DNA of 64,000 bases from Curtobacterium sp. MCBA15_008 (GTDB taxonomy: Bacteria > Actinomycetota > Actinomycetes > Actinomycetales > Microbacteriaceae), in contig NZ_MJGN01000013.1 of the NCBI RefSeq assembly GCF_001865065.1, forward strand, positions 31,604-95,603, in the 5' to 3' direction. Shown one piece after another: positions 16,624 through 24,447 of the stretch. Numbering within the stretch: the first letter of the stretch is position 1; every line of letters begins with the position of its first letter. The position numbers and the translations under genes are program-made. A model generated the notes under the pieces. The model searched no databases, had not been told where the DNA came from, and saw only the letters and a list, made by a program, of their open reading frames with translations.

Positions 16624-17487
16624 ATGCCCCGGGACGAACACGGACACCTGACCGCCGGCCGCATCTCCCCGCAGCGCAGCGTCCCGAAGGACATCGAGCG
16701 TCCGGAGTACGTCGGCCGGGCCGAACCCGACGAGCTCGGCCACGGCGACACGTACAGCCCGGACGAGGTCGAGCGCATCCGCGTCGCCGGCCGCATCGCC
16801 TCGCAGGCCATCGACGCCGTCGGCGAAGCGATCCGCCCCGGGGTCACCACCGACGAGCTCGACCGGATCGGCCACGAGTTCGTCGTCGCGCACGGCGCCT
16901 ACCCCTCGACGCTCGGCTACCGCGGCTACCCCAAGTCGCTCTGCTCGAGCCTGAATGAGGTCATCTGCCACGGCATCCCGGACGACACCGTCCTGCAGGA
17001 GGGCGACCTCGTCAACATCGACATCACCGCCTACAAGGACGGGATGCACGGCGACACGAACCGGACCTTCATCGTCGGTCAGGCCGCGCCCGAGGTCGAG
17101 GACCTGGTCACCCGCACCGAGGAGGCACTCCGCCGCGGCATCCGCGCGGTGGCCCCCGGTCGCCAGGTGAACGTCATCGGCCGTGCCATCGAGGCCTACG
17201 CGAAGCGCTTCGGCCACGGGGTGGTCCGCGACTACACCGGGCACGGGGTCGGTCGGGCCTTCCACTCCGGGCTGATCATCCCCCACTACGACGCCCCGCG
17301 GTTCGACGACGTGATCGAACCCGGCATGGTGTTCACGATCGAGCCGATGCTCACCCTCGGCGGCATCGAGGCCGACATCTGGTCCGACGACTGGACGGTC
17401 TCGACGCACGACAAGTCCTGGACGGCGCAGTTCGAGCACACGCTCGTCGTCACCGAGCGCGGCGCGGAACTCCTCACCGTCTCCTGA
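16624..17487 (+). CDS. map: methionine aminopeptidase, type I
   Basis: 287 aa. It removes the initiator Met from nascent proteins. The N-terminal extension of about 40 residues (SPQRSVPKDIERPEYVG) is typical of actinobacterial MapB-type enzymes and binds near the ribosome exit. The pita-bread fold has substrate His in NEVICHGIP and the five metal ligands: Asp in GDLVNIDIT, Asp in HGDTNRTF, His in GHGVGRAFHSG, Glu in FTIEPML and Glu in FEHTLVV. ATG 16624 is 7 nt after a TAGAGT -10 hexamer (leaderless). Longer in-frame starts run through the palindromes and are rejected. The ppgK gene follows 24 nt downstream. Confidence 0.95.
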   Translation: MPRDEHGHLTAGRISPQRSVPKDIERPEYVGRAEPDELGHGDTYSPDEVERIRVAGRIASQAIDAVGEAIRPGVTTDELDRIGHEFVVAHGAYPSTLGYRGYPKSLCSSLNEVICHGIPDDTVLQEGDLVNIDITAYKDGMHGDTNRTFIVGQAAPEVEDLVTRTEEALRRGIRAVAPGRQVNVIGRAIEAYAKRFGHGVVRDYTGHGVGRAFHSGLIIPHYDAPRFDDVIEPGMVFTIEPMLTLGGIEADIWSDDWTVSTHDKSWTAQFEHTLVVTERGAELLTVS

Positions 17488-17511
17488 CCCCTCCCTACCG
17501 AAAGGCTCCAC

Positions 17512-18261
17512 ATGACCTCCCTCGCAGTCGGCGTCGACATCGGCGGAACCGGCATCAAGGGCGCGATCGTCGACGTCACCACCGGTGAGCTCACGACCGA
17601 CCGGATCAAGAAGGCCACACCCGAGGGCGGGAAGCCGCACGACATCGTCGCCGTCGCCGCGTCGATCCTTGAGGAGCTGGCCCCCGCGGCGGACGTCCCC
17701 GTGGGCGTCTGCTTCCCCGCCATCGTCCGTGACGGCAAGACCATGTCTGCGGCGAACGTGTCGAAGAAGTGGATCGGCTTCGAGGCCGAGGCGCTGTTCG
17801 AGAAGGAACTCGGACGCTCCATCCACTTCGTCAACGACGCCGACGCCGCCGGGTTCGCCGAGCAGCAGTTCGGCGCGGCGAAGGGCAAGGACGGACTCGT
17901 CATCGTCACGACCCTCGGCACCGGGATCGGCAGCGCGCTCATCAACGACGGCGTGCTCATCGTCAACTCCGAGCTCGGTCACATCGAGATCGAGGGCCAC
18001 GACGCCGAGTCCCGCGCCTCGTTCGCGGCGAAGGAACGCGACGACCTGTCGTGGAAGCACTGGGCGAAGCGCCTGCAGCAGTACTACTCGACGCTCGAGG
18101 CGCTGCTCTCCCCGGAACTCTTCGTCGTCGGCGGCGGTGTGTCGAAGCAGTACGACGAGTTCCTCCCGCTGCTCGACCTGCAGGCGGACATCATCCCCGC
18201 GACGCTCCGCAACAACGCCGGCATCATCGGCGCCGCGACCCTGGCGGCCCGCAGCGCCTGA
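17512..18261 (+). CDS. ppgK: polyphosphate glucokinase, ROK family
   Basis: 249 aa. It phosphorylates glucose with polyphosphate or ATP in the cytoplasm. The N-terminal phosphate loop is VGVDIGGTGIKGAIVD. The ROK core contains HFVNDADAAGFAEQQFG, TLGTGIGSALINDGVLIVNSELGHIEI and a C-terminal FVVGGGVSKQYDEFLPLL segment, matching actinobacterial PpgK in length and motif order. An AAAGG ribosome site precedes ATG 17512. It follows map closely, so the two probably share a transcript. Confidence 0.93.
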   Translation: MTSLAVGVDIGGTGIKGAIVDVTTGELTTDRIKKATPEGGKPHDIVAVAASILEELAPAADVPVGVCFPAIVRDGKTMSAANVSKKWIGFEAEALFEKELGRSIHFVNDADAAGFAEQQFGAAKGKDGLVIVTTLGTGIGSALINDGVLIVNSELGHIEIEGHDAESRASFAAKERDDLSWKHWAKRLQQYYSTLEALLSPELFVVGGGVSKQYDEFLPLLDLQADIIPATLRNNAGIIGAATLAARSA

Positions 18262-18337
18262 CGGGCGGCGGCGTCGCTTCGCGCCCGCGCCCGCGCGCCC
18301 GCGCCCGCGCAGCGCCGGCGCTCGGCGGTGCCGTTCG

Positions 18338-18394
18338 GTGAGATCGCACTTCGGCGGGGATCCCCGGCGAGGGAACCCGCCCAAGTGCGATCTC
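18338..18394. repeat. inverted-repeat element, family C copy 1
   Basis: Arms GAGATCGCACTTCGGCGGG and CCCGCCCAAGTGCGATCTC, one mismatch, with centre GATCCCCGGCGAGGGAA. Confidence 0.9.
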
Positions 18395-18512
18395 GCCACC
18401 GGGCCGCGGACGCCGCGGCCCCCGGCGGCGCTCGGCGGCGGTGGCGCGGCCCCCGGCGGCGGCGGAGGCACTCGGCGGCGGCGCGGTGCGGTGCGGTGCG
18501 GTGCGGTGCCGT

Positions 18513-18567
18513 GAGATCGCATTCCGGCGCGGACCCCCGGCGAGGGAACCCGCCGAAGTGCGATCTC
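18513..18567. repeat. inverted-repeat element, family C copy 2
   Basis: Arms start GAGATCGCATTCCGGCG and end CGCCGAAGTGCGATCTC around a centre containing CCCCGGCGAGGGAACC. It is in the same orientation as copy 1, 175 bp downstream. Confidence 0.88.
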
Positions 18568-18668
18568 GCCACCGGGGCGCGGCGCCGGACGCCGCCACCA
18601 CGACGCGCGGCGCTCGCCTCGCATCGTGCGCGCCGCGGGGCCACCGCGCGCCCGCTAGACTCGGGGAC

Positions 18669-19035
18669 GCGAATGGGTCGGTGAGACGGTCGCGTCACTC
18701 CCCCGGGAGTGCCGAGGAACGTCCGGGCTCCACAGAGCAGGGCGGTGGGTAACACCCACCCGGAGCAATCCGCGAGACAGTGCCACAGAAAGCAGACCGC
18801 CGGCGGCGACGTCGGTAAGGGTGAAACGGTGGTGTAAGAGACCACCAGGGGTCCGGGTGACCGGATCCGCTCGGTAAACCTCGCCCGGAGCAAGGTCAGA
18901 CAGAGGACGTCGAGGCTGCTCGCCGAGTCCTCGGGTAGACCGCTGGAGGCCGACGGCAACGTCGGTCCGAGAGAGATGGCCGTCACCGCCGCGCGAGCGG
19001 CGGGACAGAACCCGGCGTACGGCCGGCCCATTCGC
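18669..19035 (+). ncRNA. rnpB: RNase P RNA, bacterial class A
   Basis: About 367 nt. It is the catalytic RNA that matures tRNA 5' ends. Diagnostic stretches appear in order: CGGGCTCCACAGAGCAGGG, ACAGAAAGCAGACCGCC, GTAAGGGTGAAACGGTGG, GTAAGAGACCACC, GAGCAAGGTCAGACAGAGG, TAGACCGCTGGAGGC and GAGAGAGATGGCCGTC. The ends are set by helix P1: GCGAATGGGTCGG (18669-18681) pairs with CCGGCCCATTCGC (19023-19035). A TAGACT hexamer at 18656-18661 is a well-placed -10 element. A perfect 40-bp palindrome just downstream probably terminates it. Confidence 0.95.
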
Positions 19036-19047
19036 ACCCACGTCACG

Positions 19048-19087
19048 GACAGGAGGCGCGGTGCCAGCTGGCACCGCGCCTCCTGTC
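19048..19087. repeat. palindromic element, family A copy 3 (rnpB terminator position)
   Basis: GACAGGAGGCGCGGTGCCAG followed directly by its exact reverse complement: a perfect 40-bp palindrome between rnpB and a convergent gene. Confidence 0.93.
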
Positions 19088-19104
19088 ACGGGGTGTGGTC
19101 GCGT

Positions 19105-19839
19105 CTACAGCCCGGACTCCGCCGTGCGGACCAGGATCGCGTCGCTGTCGGGGCACAGCACCACGTCGTCGGGCGCCGCGCGCCGCACGGTCTGCAGGTC
19201 CGAGTTGGTGAGCGTCACGCCGGACGCGGTGGAGACCCCGCCCTGCAGGAGCGACGCGCCGAAGCCGTACCGCGCACGCTGCCGGTCGTAGAGCGCGAGG
19301 AGGTCCGCGGGCACCTTGGCCGCGACGCTCGCTCGGCTCTGCACGGCGGACTCGCGGTCGGCCTCGAGCCGGGCGATCTCGGCATCGCGCTCGGCGACGA
19401 GTCCGGCGCGGGCGGATTCGACCTCGGCGAGCTGCGACTCGATGTCGCCGACACGGGCGCGGAAGACGTCGAGGTGCTCCATGACCTCGAGCTCGGCCGT
19501 CTCGAGGTCCCCGATGCGGCGCTGCAGCGACTCGAGCTCGCTCTGCAGGCCAGCGGCGTCCTTCGCGCTCGACACGTGCTGGAGCATGGTCGTGTCGCGT
19601 TCGACCCGCGCCTGCGCCGTCGACGTGTCGGACTCGAGGCGGGCGAGCTCGCGTTCGGCGTCCTCGACGTCGCCCGTCGCGGCGGCGAGTGATGCTCGGA
19701 GCCCGGAGGCCTTCGTGCTGAGCTCGGTGAGGCGGTCGCCCTTCTGCAGCGAGGTGATGCGGTGGGCGATCCGGGTGACGTCGTTGTCGAGACGCTGGAC
19801 GTCGAGGAGGATGACCTGGTCCTCGGGTGCTGCCTTCAT
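19105..19839 (-). CDS. coiled-coil protein of the C4-type zinc-ribbon family, zinc site lost
   Basis: 244 aa. A long antiparallel coiled coil (about 10-180) is followed by a C-terminal domain ending DLQTVRRAAPDDVVLCPDSDAILVR. In the family (CdsZ-like, often next to Nif3) this end normally holds two CxxC pairs binding zinc. Here a single Cys remains (LCPDSD) and the first pair is replaced by GVTLTNSD, so zinc is probably not bound. ATG 19839 lies 2 nt after the Nif3 gene stop, indicating coupling. Role is not established; relatives have been linked to RNA or nucleic-acid metabolism. Confidence 0.8.
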   Translation of the reverse strand: MKAAPEDQVILLDVQRLDNDVTRIAHRITSLQKGDRLTELSTKASGLRASLAAATGDVEDAERELARLESDTSTAQARVERDTTMLQHVSSAKDAAGLQSELESLQRRIGDLETAELEVMEHLDVFRARVGDIESQLAEVESARAGLVAERDAEIARLEADRESAVQSRASVAAKVPADLLALYDRQRARYGFGASLLQGGVSTASGVTLTNSDLQTVRRAAPDDVVLCPDSDAILVRTAESGL

Positions 19840-19841
19840 GG

Positions 19842-20714
19842 TCAGGCTCCTTCTGTGGTGGGGACGGCGTCGTGCGACGCGGGGTCGGTGGTGGGCTCGG
19901 CCGCGGGCAGGACGGCGAAGTCCCACGGGTCGGTCCGGAGGTCGCTGACGGTGACCCGGACGCCGGCCGCACGACGGAGCTGTTCGGCAGCGACGTCGAG
20001 CCAGAGCCACTCGGTCGCCCAGTGCGACGTGTCGATCAGCGCCGGTCCGCCGCCGAGGAGCGCCTGCTCGCGGAACTCCGACGCGGGGTGGTGCCGCAGG
20101 TCGCTCGTGACGTAGACGTCGGCGCCCAGGACGGCCGGGTGCCGGAGGTAGGCGTCGCCCGCACCGGCGCAGAGGGCCACGGTGCGGATCGGCTGGTCGA
20201 AGTCGCCGGAGACGCGGACACCGGTGGCGGTGGGCGGCAGCAGGTCGACGAGTGCGCGGGCGAGGGTACCGAGGGTGGTCGGTTCGGCCAGGGACCCGAC
20301 GCGTCCGATGCCGGTCGCCGGGTCGGAACCGGGGTCGAGCGGCCGCTGGTCGACCAGGCCGAGGCGGTCGGCGAGGACGGCCGAGGTGCCGGTGGTGACG
20401 ACGTCGGCGTTGGTGTGCGCCGCGACGAGGGCGGTGCCACCCCGGACCAGGGTGGTCAGGACGCTGCCCTTGTACGTCGACTCGGCGATGGTCGTGATCC
20501 CGCGGAGGAGCAGGGGGTGGTGGGTCAGGAGCAGGTCGGCCCCGATCTCGACGGCTTCGCGCGCCGTCGCGGGCACGGCGTCGACCGCGAGGTGGACGTG
20601 CTCGACGGCCTGGTCGGGATCACCCGCGACGAGGCCGACGGAGTCCCACGACTCGGCCCCTGCGGCGGGCCACAGGTCTTCGATCACGGCCTGGAGTTCG
20701 CGGAGCGTCGGCAT
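19842..20714 (-). CDS. Nif3-like dinuclear metal-centre protein
   Basis: 290 aa. The fold is shared with the GTP cyclohydrolase I type 2/NIF3 family, which forms a hexameric ring with two metals per subunit. Ligand motifs are seen: LLTHHPLLLRG, VAAHTNADV and the C-terminal DTSHWATEWLWLD. The start TLRELQAVIEDLWPAAGAESWDSVGLVAGDP is typical. Biochemical function is unknown. ATG 20714 has a TAGACT hexamer (20721-20726) 6 nt upstream, a leaderless start. A 20-residue acidic tail extends beyond the conserved fold. It forms an operon with the zinc-ribbon-family gene. Confidence 0.9.
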   Translation of the reverse strand: MPTLRELQAVIEDLWPAAGAESWDSVGLVAGDPDQAVEHVHLAVDAVPATAREAVEIGADLLLTHHPLLLRGITTIAESTYKGSVLTTLVRGGTALVAAHTNADVVTTGTSAVLADRLGLVDQRPLDPGSDPATGIGRVGSLAEPTTLGTLARALVDLLPPTATGVRVSGDFDQPIRTVALCAGAGDAYLRHPAVLGADVYVTSDLRHHPASEFREQALLGGGPALIDTSHWATEWLWLDVAAEQLRRAAGVRVTVSDLRTDPWDFAVLPAAEPTTDPASHDAVPTTEGA

Positions 20715-20795
20715 CCCGTCAGTCTACCGAGACCGACGCGTCCGGAGCGGCTCCTGTGGACGGAGCATGACCGGACCCGACCCTGTGGAGGGAGA

Positions 20796-21887
20796 TCAGC
20801 GACGACCGAACGCCTGCAGGATGCGGGCGACGAACCGCGACCACCAGCCGGGCGTCGGCTCGTCGGACGCCTCGGTCACGTCCGTCGGCTCGGGCGTCGC
20901 GGCCGGGACGGACACGGCCTCCGGCAGGACGACCGGCGTGCTCGCCGTCGTGCCGGTGTGCGCGGTGAGCGCCGCGGCGAACGCGGCACGGTCGATGACC
21001 GTCGGCCCGGTGGCGGGCTGGATGAGCGGGGTGGGTCGCGTCGCCGCGGACACCGGGGAGACGACCGGGAGGGACAGCATCGGACGGACGGCTGCGTCGC
21101 GTTCCGGGGCGGTCGCCGTGCCGGGCGCGTCGATCGCGTCGACGACGTCGGTCACCTCGACCACGGTCGGCTCGACGAGCACCGGAGCTGCCGGGACCGA
21201 CTCGACCACGGCCGAGGACGCAGCCACGACCGGCGCCGGGGTAGGAGCGGGGGCCAGAGCCGGAGCGATCACCGCGACGGTGCCGGTGGCAGCGCGACGG
21301 GCGGCGGCGCGGTCGCGACGGTCGGCCTCGACGGCAGCGTCGGCGAGCAGGTCGGCGAAGACGGTGTGCGCGAAGCCACGGGCGGCCTCGAGCTCGGGGT
21401 CGCTCAGGCCGGCGACGGTGGCCTCCCACGCGGCGAGGCGTGCGAGGTCCTCGTCGCGGCGGCGGACCTCGTCCTCGAGCAGGACGATGCGCTCGATGGT
21501 CGTGCGGCCGGTGGACGCGGAGACCTCGACGGCCAGGTCCTCCAGCTGGAGGGCGAGGCGCTCGGGCGGTTCCGGGAACGCGGGCGCGCAGACCGCGGCG
21601 TGCCGGGCACGGTCGCGGGGCCGTCGGAACGCGGAGTCGTCGGGTGCGGGCACGGCGGCGTGCGGGGTCTCCGCGACGCGCTCGGGCGTCGAGTCGGGGA
21701 CGGTCGGGGCGATCTCGACGGCGGCGTCCGACGCTGCGTCCGGTCGCTGCACGGGGCCGGTGACCGGCGGGACCACGAGGTCCGCCAGGTACGGGGCGCG
21801 CGTCGCCGGGGCGTCACGGAGCCACTCCTCGAGCTCGCGACCGAACGGGTCGACGAGGGGGGTGCGTGCACCGGACTGCGATTCCAT
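20796..21887 (-). CDS. hypothetical Ala/Pro/Val-rich protein with C-terminal amphipathic helix
   Basis: 363 aa, not recognised. A helical segment near 110-200 (PERLALQLEDLAVEVSASTG, ERIVLLEDEVRRRDEDLARL) suggests a short coiled coil. The flanks are low-complexity and likely disordered. The final residues (PGWWSRFVARILQAFGRR) form a Trp-rich, basic amphipathic helix that could bind the membrane surface. No signal peptide or transmembrane helix. The upstream region (21895-21910) is unusually AT-rich for this DNA and gives a TTATCC hexamer 7 nt before ATG 21887. It shares strand with, but not obviously an operon with, its neighbours. Confidence 0.65.
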   Translation of the reverse strand: MESQSGARTPLVDPFGRELEEWLRDAPATRAPYLADLVVPPVTGPVQRPDAASDAAVEIAPTVPDSTPERVAETPHAAVPAPDDSAFRRPRDRARHAAVCAPAFPEPPERLALQLEDLAVEVSASTGRTTIERIVLLEDEVRRRDEDLARLAAWEATVAGLSDPELEAARGFAHTVFADLLADAAVEADRRDRAAARRAATGTVAVIAPALAPAPTPAPVVAASSAVVESVPAAPVLVEPTVVEVTDVVDAIDAPGTATAPERDAAVRPMLSLPVVSPVSAATRPTPLIQPATGPTVIDRAAFAAALTAHTGTTASTPVVLPEAVSVPAATPEPTDVTEASDEPTPGWWSRFVARILQAFGRR

Positions 21888-22002
21888 GTTCGGAGGATAA
21901 ATATCGCAACGCTCATTTCCGCGGACATCCGCGGTGTGTCGCTGCAGTGCCTGCCATATCGCGTCGAACGTGAACGGCGTGTCGACGGCGGGCGCGGCCT
22001 CG

Positions 22003-22560
22003 TCAGAGCGAGCGCTCGAAGTCGTCGAGCAACGCCCGCCCCGCGACCCACTCCCCGATGCCGCTGTCGACGTTCACGTGACCGAGTGCACCGACCCGCA
22101 GGACACCCGATCCCAGGGTCGCCGCGAACCCGACGGCGCGGTCCACCGAGCAGTACGGGTCGTCGTCGCTGACCACCAGGCGGGTCGGCAGTCCGGACCG
22201 TGCAGCGGGGGCGGTGAAGCCCGCGGCGGCGGCCGGGAAGCCCGGCGCGGCGGGGTCCGGCGGGGCGACGAGGAAGGCCCCGGCTGCCGCCGGACGGGAA
22301 CCGTCCCGCAGCCAGTGCGCGACGGCCAGCACGCCGAGGCTGTGCGCGATGAGCACCGGAGGCTCGGCGCACACGGCGACGGCGCGGGAGATCGCGGCGA
22401 CCCAGTCCCCCGGCTCGGGGTCGCTCCAGGATGCCGGTTCGATCCGGACGACCTCGTCGACGCCCGCCGCGTCCCGCTCGGCCTGCCAGCGGGACTGCCA
22501 GTGGTCGGGGCCGGAGTTCCAGATCCCGGGGACGATCACCCACGGTCGAGGTCTGCGCAC
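22003..22560 (-). CDS. RBBP9/YdeN-type alpha/beta hydrolase
   Basis: 185 aa. It starts with RPRPWVIVPGIWNSGPDHWQSRW, as in the RBBP9/YdeN serine hydrolase family. The nucleophile Ser sits in LIAHSLGVLAVAHW, the acid is probably Asp in VVSDDDPYC, and the His is in LGHVNVDSG. Length is normal for the family. The start is GTG 22560: a TACGCT hexamer (22567-22572, minus strand) lies 6 nt upstream, and there is no ATG in the conserved frame. The substrate is unknown. It lies 38 nt downstream of the AraC regulator on the same strand, so the regulator may control it. Confidence 0.8.
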   Translation of the reverse strand: MRRPRPWVIVPGIWNSGPDHWQSRWQAERDAAGVDEVVRIEPASWSDPEPGDWVAAISRAVAVCAEPPVLIAHSLGVLAVAHWLRDGSRPAAAGAFLVAPPDPAAPGFPAAAAGFTAPAARSGLPTRLVVSDDDPYCSVDRAVGFAATLGSGVLRVGALGHVNVDSGIGEWVAGRALLDDFERSL

Positions 22561-22598
22561 CGTCGCAGCGTACTGGGCGGCACGACCCGGCCGCGGGG

Positions 22599-23573
22599 TC
22601 AGCTGTGCAGCGTGTCGCGCGGGTACTCGCCGAACCGGGCGGCGTAAGCGCCCGAGAACCGGCCGAGGTGCGCGAAGCCCCAGCGCATCGCGACCGCGGC
22701 GACGGTGAGTTCGCCCGGCGCGGCACGGCGGAGCTCCTCGCGCACCCGGTCGAGCCGGATGCCGCGGAGCATCGCGTTCGGTGCCGAGCCGACCTGCCGT
22801 TGGAAGGCCTGCTGGAGGCCGCGGATGCTCAGGCCCACGCGCTCGGCGACGTCGGTGGTCGAGATCGCCGTGTGCGCGTACGCGTGCATGTACTCGACGG
22901 CCTCGCGCACGCGTCCAGTGGCGCCCTGCGGCAGGGTCACGTCCGGCCCGAGCACGGTGTGCGGGAACGTCCGCAGCAGTGCACGGGCGGTCTCCTGCGC
23001 GGTCTCGGCGAGCACGAGCGGTGAGACCGGCGCGGTCCCGAGCACCGTCGTCGCCGCGCGCTGCACCTGGGCGTTCCACCGGCGGAGGTCCTCCGGACGC
23101 GGCGTCTGCGTGTGGTCGAACACCAGGGGCGCCGGCGCCGCGCCGTGCTCCTCGGCGGCGATGCCCTCGAGGTAGGTGCGCTCGAACTGCACGAGGCTCT
23201 GGCGGACGTCCTGCAGGTCGAAGGCGAAGGGTCGGCCGGTCGGGAACATCATCGGCGTGCCGGGTGCGAAGGCGACCTCGTCACGACCGCGGTCGACGAT
23301 CCCGCCACCGTCGGCGAGCCACATCACGACGTACTCGTCCCGCGCCTCGATCTCGCCCTCCATCCGGGCGTCGAAGCGCGTCGACCGGAACGACATCGTG
23401 TCGTCGCCGACCACGCGGAACCGGTAGCTGAAGGGGCGCTCGGTCGAACCGGCCCGGAACCCGGCGCCCTCGTAGGCGTCCTGGTACATCGCGATCGCCG
23501 CCTCGAGGTCGACCCCGGACGTCTCGAAGCGGATCCTGGGGTCGGGCTCGACGTTCATCGACTGGATCGTCAC
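22599..23573 (-). CDS. AraC family transcriptional regulator
   Basis: 324 aa. The N-terminal ligand/cupin-like region (about 1-200) resembles AraC-binding-like domains with SYRFRVVGDDTMSFRSTRFDA. The C-terminal double helix-turn-helix (about 225-320) has TAISTTDVAERVGLSIRGLQ, FQRQVGSAPNAMLRGIRLDR and a second helix-turn-helix AAVAMRWGFAHLGRFSGAYAARFGEYP. The final motif G..HLGRFS..Y...FGE.P is diagnostic for the family. The start is GTG at 23573. The effector is unknown. The neighbouring hydrolase is the nearest candidate target. Confidence 0.9.
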   Translation of the reverse strand: MTIQSMNVEPDPRIRFETSGVDLEAAIAMYQDAYEGAGFRAGSTERPFSYRFRVVGDDTMSFRSTRFDARMEGEIEARDEYVVMWLADGGGIVDRGRDEVAFAPGTPMMFPTGRPFAFDLQDVRQSLVQFERTYLEGIAAEEHGAAPAPLVFDHTQTPRPEDLRRWNAQVQRAATTVLGTAPVSPLVLAETAQETARALLRTFPHTVLGPDVTLPQGATGRVREAVEYMHAYAHTAISTTDVAERVGLSIRGLQQAFQRQVGSAPNAMLRGIRLDRVREELRRAAPGELTVAAVAMRWGFAHLGRFSGAYAARFGEYPRDTLHS

Positions 23574-23624
23574 ACGCCAGCATCGGGCGACGCGCTTCGG
23601 ACCGGCTGCTTTGCGGGTAACGGC

Positions 23625-24071
23625 TCAGTCGCTGCGGGATGCGGATGAAGCGACGGATCCTCCGCGGCCACGGCGGACGATCCACCGGTTCCGGTCGTCC
23701 ACCCGTTCGTACCGCAGGTCGTCCACGACCATCTGCACGAGCGCCAGCCCGCGTCCGCTCTCGGCGAGGGCGTCCGGCAACTGCGCGGCCCGCGGGTCGA
23801 CCGGGACGGGGACGCCGTCGTCCGTCAGCAGGGCCTCGACCGCGTCCTGGCCGACGTCGACCCGGAGCGAGCAGGCCACACCGGCCGCGCCGGCGCCGTG
23901 CTCGATGACGTTCGACGTGAGTTCGACGAGTGCGAGTTCGAGCGCCATCCGGTCCTCGGCGGAGAGGGTCGGCTCGGTCGCCCACACGGACGCCAGGAAC
24001 GCGTGCACGGCCGTGACGTCGTCCGGCGGACACGCCAGGTCGAGGTTGTGCCCGCCCACCGCGGTGCTCAT
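23625..24071 (-). CDS. anti-sigma factor / serine kinase, RsbW-like GHKL ATPase
   Basis: 148 aa. The HATPase fold is seen: N-box ELALVELTSNVIEHGAG, G1 box LLTDDGVPV and G2-like region ESGRGLALVQMVVDDLRYE. In partner-switching systems such proteins hold a sigma factor inactive and phosphorylate their STAS antagonist. The start codon overlaps the STAS gene stop (ATGA), so the two are made together. No sigma factor gene is adjacent, so the controlled sigma factor must be elsewhere, or the protein has another target. Confidence 0.88.
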   Translation of the reverse strand: MSTAVGGHNLDLACPPDDVTAVHAFLASVWATEPTLSAEDRMALELALVELTSNVIEHGAGAAGVACSLRVDVGQDAVEALLTDDGVPVPVDPRAAQLPDALAESGRGLALVQMVVDDLRYERVDDRNRWIVRRGRGGSVASSASRSD

Positions 24072-24406
24072 CCCCAGTCGGTGACCGCGGCGTCCCCGTC
24101 GGGGTACGTGCGGAGGATCTTGTCCATGTTGGAGAGCTTCAGCACCATCTCGACCTGGTCGGAGGGTGCCGCGATGCGCAGGTCGCCCCCGGCCTGGCGA
24201 GCGGTCTTCAGGCAGCCGACGAGCGCGCCGAGGCCGGACGAGTCCATGAACTCGACCTTCGAGAGCTCGACCACCACGCGGGGACGGCCGCCGGTGACCA
24301 CCTGTGCCACGGTCTCGCGGAAGGTCGGTGCGGAGACCATGTTGAGCCGGCCGCTGCACTCCAGCACCGCGGCGTCGGCGGTGGCCTCGTGTACGACGAT
24401 GTCCAT
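24068..24406 (-). CDS. anti-sigma factor antagonist, STAS domain (RsbV-like)
   Basis: 112 aa. A single STAS domain; the phosphorylatable Ser56/57 lies in VEFMDSSGLGALVG. When unphosphorylated it would bind the RsbW-like partner and free its target. ATG 24406 is preceded by a strong GAGGAGG ribosome site 6 nt upstream, which decides between this and an upstream in-frame ATG. First gene of a two-gene operon with overlapping stop/start. A PP2C/SpoIIE phosphatase that could reactivate it is encoded 21 kb away at 45329-46651. Confidence 0.9.
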   Translation of the reverse strand: MDIVVHEATADAAVLECSGRLNMVSAPTFRETVAQVVTGGRPRVVVELSKVEFMDSSGLGALVGCLKTARQAGGDLRIAAPSDQVEMVLKLSNMDKILRTYPDGDAAVTDWG

Positions 24407-24447
24407 GTCGGTGCCTCCTCGGATCGGGACGGGGTGCACCATGCAAC

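Larger units (their letters stand above)
18262..18668. other. 400-bp GC-rich intergenic region with two related hairpin elements
   Basis: No gene is supported. It holds GGTGC/GCGCC low-complexity runs, two copies of a 55-57 bp inverted repeat, and at its end the rnpB promoter with TAGACT (18656-18661). Confidence 0.75.
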
